Source: Posidoniimonas corsicana
GTDB lineage: Bacteria > Planctomycetota > Planctomycetia > Pirellulales > Lacipirellulaceae
Direction: 5' to 3'
Length of the DNA stretch: 64,000 bases
NCBI RefSeq assembly: GCF_007859765.1
Contig: NZ_SIHJ01000002.1
Span: 620,001-684,000 of the forward strand
Below the pieces are notes generated by a model. That model saw only the letters and a list, made by a program, of their open reading frames with translations, was not told the origin of the DNA and ran no database searches. How positions within the stretch are numbered: the first letter of the stretch is position 1; every line of letters starts with the position of its first letter. This document shows, in pieces, positions 61,267-64,000 of the stretch. The position numbers were made by a program, and so were the translations under genes.

Positions 61267-62343
61267 CTAGGCGGCGTGCGAGTGCGGAGACCCGACCGGC
61301 TTGGCCGGCGTACTCGGGCGTAGGGCCGCCAGGTCGGCGTCGACCATCATGTGCACCAGCTGCTCGAAGGTGTGCTCGGGGCGCCAGCCGAGCTCATCAC
61401 GGATCCTCGTGGCGTCGCCGCGCAAGCACTCGGACTCGACCGGGCGGAAGTAGTTGGGGTCGACCGCCACCAGCGTGCGTCCCGTGGCGTCGACGCCGTG
61501 CTCCTCCACGCCCTCGCCGCGCCAGGTCAGCGGGCGGCCAATGCGGTAGAACGCCCGCTCGCAGAAATCGCGGACGCTGTGCGTCTGACCGGTCGCCACG
61601 ACGTAGTCTTCAGGCCGATCGGCCTGCATCATCAGCCACATCGCCTTGACGTAGTCGCCGGCGTAGCCCCAGTCCCGTTCGGCGTTCAGGTTGCCCAGGT
61701 AGACCCGCTCCTGCTTGCCGAGTGCGATGGCGGCCGCGGCGCGGGTGATCTTGCGGGTGACGAAGGTCTCGCCGCGGCGGGGCGACTCGTGGTTGTACTG
61801 GATGCCGTTCACCGCGAACATGCCGTACGACTCGCGGTAGTTCCGCGTGATGTAGAACGCGTAGGCCTTGGCGCACGCGTACGGGCTGCGGGGGTGGAAA
61901 GGCGTTTGTTCCGTCTGCGGACTCTCGCTGGCCAGGCCAAACAGCTCGGACGAGGACGCCTCGTAGAACCGGGCGTCGAGGTCCGTCTCGCGCATCGCCT
62001 CGAGCAACCGCACCGCACCCAAGCCGGTGACGTCGCCCGTGTACTCGGGAAGGTCGAACGACACCTTCACGTGCGTCTGGGCGCCCAGGTTGTAAATCTC
62101 GTCGGGACGGATCGTCTTGAGGTGGCGGTTCAGCACCGACCCGTCGGCCAGGTCGCCGTAGACGAGTCGCAGTCTGGCGCCGTCGGCCTGCGGGGCCTGG
62201 TAGATGCTCTCAATCCGCCCCGTGTTGAAGCTCGACGCGCGGCGGATCATTCCCCAGACCCGGTAGCCCTTGGAGAGCAGCAGCTCCGCCAGGTAGGACC
62301 CGTCCTGACCCGTGATGCCGGTGATGAGCGCCGTCTTCGCCAT
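61267..62343 (-). CDS. gmd: GDP-mannose 4,6-dehydratase
   Basis: A 358-residue short-chain dehydrogenase/reductase. Start 62343 (MAKTALITG) is preferred; a longer frame adds an unrelated leader. The Rossmann motif [12 protein letters not shown] is the typical Gmd start, followed by a [19 protein letters not shown] segment specific to GDP-mannose 4,6-dehydratases. The catalytic [11 protein letters not shown] contains Yxxx[17 protein letters not shown] and [16 protein letters not shown] are also family-typical. It converts GDP-D-mannose to GDP-4-keto-6-deoxymannose, first step to GDP-L-fucose or GDP-rhamnose. With the dTDP-glucose dehydratase facing away from it, this suggests the edge of a polysaccharide gene cluster. 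It converges with the lipoprotein gene (16-base gap). Confidence 0.95.
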   Translation of the reverse strand: MAKTALITGITGQDGSYLAELLLSKGYRVWGMIRRASSFNTGRIESIYQAPQADGARLRLVYGDLADGSVLNRHLKTIRPDEIYNLGAQTHVKVSFDLPEYTGDVTGLGAVRLLEAMRETDLDARFYEASSSELFGLASESPQTEQTPFHPRSPYACAKAYAFYITRNYRESYGMFAVNGIQYNHESPRRGETFVTRKITRAAAAIALGKQERVYLGNLNAERDWGYAGDYVKAMWLMMQADRPEDYVVATGQTHSVRDFCERAFYRIGRPLTWRGEGVEEHGVDATGRTLVAVDPNYFRPVESECLRGDATRIRDELGWRPEHTFEQLVHMMVDADLAALRPSTPAKPVGSPHSHAA

Positions 62344-62766
62344 TCGCTTCAGTTGAATAGTGGTTGCGGAGTCTGATCGGGGCCCGCCGCCCGCAGCGGG
62401 GCGAACCATACGCACTCGCTGGCACTTACTCCAGGCCGGTTCTGTGCCGTCTCAACGATTCACCAACGTTGCAACTCTCGCGCCGCTGTCAGTGCCGTAT
62501 TCTAGAGCCGTCCGCCGGGCTGTCGGTGTTGCAGCAGGCAGCGTCTATGTCGTCGCGGGGGTGGGATCGAGCGACGCCGGGCGGGACGATCAATTTCGGG
62601 TGGGGCGGACAGCCACTTCAGGGCCGTCCGGTCCCCTTGACCATACCGTGCAGGCGTCCGCAAATCAATCTCAGGGCGCCGCGACGCCTTTCGGTTGACC
62701 GCTCACAGACCAGTGCTGAAGATGGCTGGTAGCCGTCCACCCACCCTGCTTCGCCAAGTAACCGCA
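62344..62766. promoter_or_regulatory. divergent promoter region between gmd and rfbB-like genes
   Basis: A 423-base gap. Two overlapping plus-strand frames of 110 to 120 codons cross it but have no ribosome sites or recognisable motifs, and the minus strand opposes them. Promoters for the two divergent dehydratase genes should be here. Nothing else recognised. Confidence 0.45.
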
Positions 62767-63828
62767 ATGCCAACCCTGCTGATAACGGGCGGAGCCGGCT
62801 TCGTGGGCGCCAATCTGGTGCGGGTCGCTTTGGAGTCGCCAAACACCCGGGTGGTGGTGTTGGACAAGCTGACCTACGCGGGTCGGAAGGAATCGCTGCC
62901 CGGCGCTCAGGCGGCCGACCGGTTGATCTTCGTCAAAGGCGATATCAACGACGGCCCGCTGGTACGCTCGCTGCTCTCCGACCACCAACCCGATGCGGTG
63001 GTGCACCTGGCCGCCGAGTCGCACGTCGACCGGTCGATCGACGCCCCCGCGGCGTTCGTCGACACGAACGTCGGCGGCACGTCAACGCTGCTGCTGTCGA
63101 CGCTCGGCTACTGGGAGGGCCTGACCGGCGAGTCGCGCGGGCAGTTCCGCTTCGTCCACGCGTCGACCGACGAGGTGTTCGGGTCGCTCGACCCCGAGGG
63201 ACGCTTCACCGAGGAGAGCCCCTATCGGCCCAACTCGCCCTATTCCGCTTCCAAAGCGGCCTCCGACCACTTGGTGCGGGCGTTCCATCGAACATACGGC
63301 CTGCCGACGGTCACCTGCCACAGCTCCAACAACTACGGGCCGTACCAGCACCCGGAGAAGCTGATCCCGACCATCATCCTCAACGCTCTGGCAGGCGCCC
63401 CGCTGCCGGTCTACGGGGACGGCCTGCAGGTCCGTGATTGGCTGCACGTCGCTGACCACAGCCGGGCGCTGCTGGACCTCGCCGCCCGTGGTCAACCAGG
63501 CGGCGTCTACCTGGCGGGCGCCGACAACGAGCAAACCAACCTGGACGTGGTCCGCAGGGTCTGTCGGCTGGTGGACGAGTTGTCGCCCCCGGCCGGCGGC
63601 AAGCCGCGCGCGGACCTGATACGCCACGTTGAAGACCGGCCCGGCCACGACCGCCGCTACGCGCTGGACGCCGGCAAGATCCGCAGCGAACTGGGTTGGG
63701 CGCCATCGATTCCGTTCGACGACGGCGTCCGGGAGACCGTCGCCTGGTACCTGGCGAACCCGAGGTGGATCGAGATCGCGGTACGCAAGGATGGACTTCG
63801 GCGCCTGGGGCTGCGACAACCGGGTTAG
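62767..63828 (+). CDS. rfbB: dTDP-glucose 4,6-dehydratase
   Basis: A 353-residue enzyme. ATG 62767 (MPTLLITGGAGFVG) gives the Rossmann start; the longer frame adds 24 residues without support. Family marks are HLAAESHVDRSIDAP, STDEVFGSL (active-site Thr/Asp/Glu), YSASKAASDHLVRAF with the catalytic Tyr-x-x-x-Lys, and HSSNNYGPYQHPEKLIP. It converts dTDP-glucose to dTDP-4-keto-6-deoxyglucose, the precursor of dTDP-L-rhamnose and other deoxysugars. The usual CSNNYGP is HSSNNYGP here. No rfbA, rfbC or rfbD is seen inside the window; they may lie to the right. Confidence 0.94.
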   Translation: MPTLLITGGAGFVGANLVRVALESPNTRVVVLDKLTYAGRKESLPGAQAADRLIFVKGDINDGPLVRSLLSDHQPDAVVHLAAESHVDRSIDAPAAFVDTNVGGTSTLLLSTLGYWEGLTGESRGQFRFVHASTDEVFGSLDPEGRFTEESPYRPNSPYSASKAASDHLVRAFHRTYGLPTVTCHSSNNYGPYQHPEKLIPTIILNALAGAPLPVYGDGLQVRDWLHVADHSRALLDLAARGQPGGVYLAGADNEQTNLDVVRRVCRLVDELSPPAGGKPRADLIRHVEDRPGHDRRYALDAGKIRSELGWAPSIPFDDGVRETVAWYLANPRWIEIAVRKDGLRRLGLRQPG

Positions 63829-64000
63829 GCGGGTCGGCCGCAATACTCTGAGAATCTATTGGCTTTTGGGGTGAAAACGCCCCCGTGCCGTGGTCCAATG
63901 AGCGGGTTGCTGCGCGGCTAATGGGCGTCGCATGCCTGCGTGGCGCCCTCACTCTTCTGCTGCGGAGGCCTTGGTCGTGGGCGGTGGCACACGGCGCCGG
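63829..64000. other. right window edge, no gene supported
   Basis: The last 172 bases may contain the start of another gene, for example an ATG near 63931 opening MPAWRPHSSAAEAL to the edge, but without a ribosome site it cannot be called. Confidence 0.3.

Noticed and set aside
62360-62732. Two overlapping plus-strand frames of 110 to 120 codons between gmd and the dTDP-glucose dehydratase gene
   Set aside because: No ribosome site, no motif, and the two frames contradict each other; treated as intergenic.

Overview
The window looks like chromosomal DNA of a planctomycete, most likely a Pirellulales / Lacipirellulaceae-type organism. It is GC-rich and coding-dense. Many predicted exported proteins end in PEP-CTERM sorting tails, often preceded by a dockerin-like cassette (consensus GDYxxDGxVDAADYxxWRDNLG). 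There are two DUF1559 pseudopilin-like genes with the [16 protein letters not shown] start, and N-terminal LE(S/P)Rx(L/M) motifs on two large exported proteins. The genus assignment is inference. No rRNA, tRNA, CRISPR array, insertion sequence or origin was recognised.

Positions 1-11220 hold a tightly overlapping plus-strand operon: the tail of an upstream gene, a MoxR-type AAA+ ATPase, a small partner protein, a vWA/beta-propeller protein, a repeat/beta-propeller protein, a HEAT-like protein and a SWIM zinc-finger protein. This matches the MoxR-vWA-beta-propeller 'ternary' conflict systems (bpX families) known from comparative genomics. Twenty bases after it comes a candidate retron: a structured non-coding region (11241-11460) with a1/a2 pairing arms, an msr-like hairpin and a very long msd-like hairpin, followed by a retron-type reverse transcriptase (11499-13100). 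No separate effector is evident. A small winged-helix gene faces the RT tail to tail. Together these look like a defence or conflict island and are the most interesting part of the window.

Positions 13.9-25.3 kb hold secreted proteins: an FG-GAP/ASPIC protein, a di-haem peroxidase, and a minus-strand operon (TolB-like propeller, DUF1559 protein, zinc metalloprotease, M61 aminopeptidase) with a paralogous PEP-CTERM protein upstream. Positions 25.7-29.6 kb carry a BlaI-type repressor, an M56 (BlaR1-like) membrane protease with an unusual C-terminal domain, and a membrane GDPD phosphodiesterase. Positions 29.7-37.4 kb encode a plant/algal polysaccharide set: GH106 rhamnosidase, CE15 glucuronoyl esterase and GH127 arabinofuranosidase. 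Then come a giant CotH-kinase/lamin-tail protein, another VCBS protein, an RtcB ligase with an RbfA-like partner, and a secreted beta-propeller protein.

Positions 48.8-52.4 kb hold a second, unrelated MoxR-vWA pair. Positions 52.4-59.4 kb are a minus-strand run: a PEP-CTERM protein, gamma-glutamyltranspeptidase, M14 carboxypeptidase, and a 961-residue protein that is a head-to-tail fusion of two PEP-CTERM paralogues. The right end has a DUF1559 protein plus a small lipoprotein, then two nucleotide-sugar dehydratases, GDP-mannose 4,6-dehydratase (minus) and dTDP-glucose 4,6-dehydratase (plus), suggesting the edge of a surface-polysaccharide locus.
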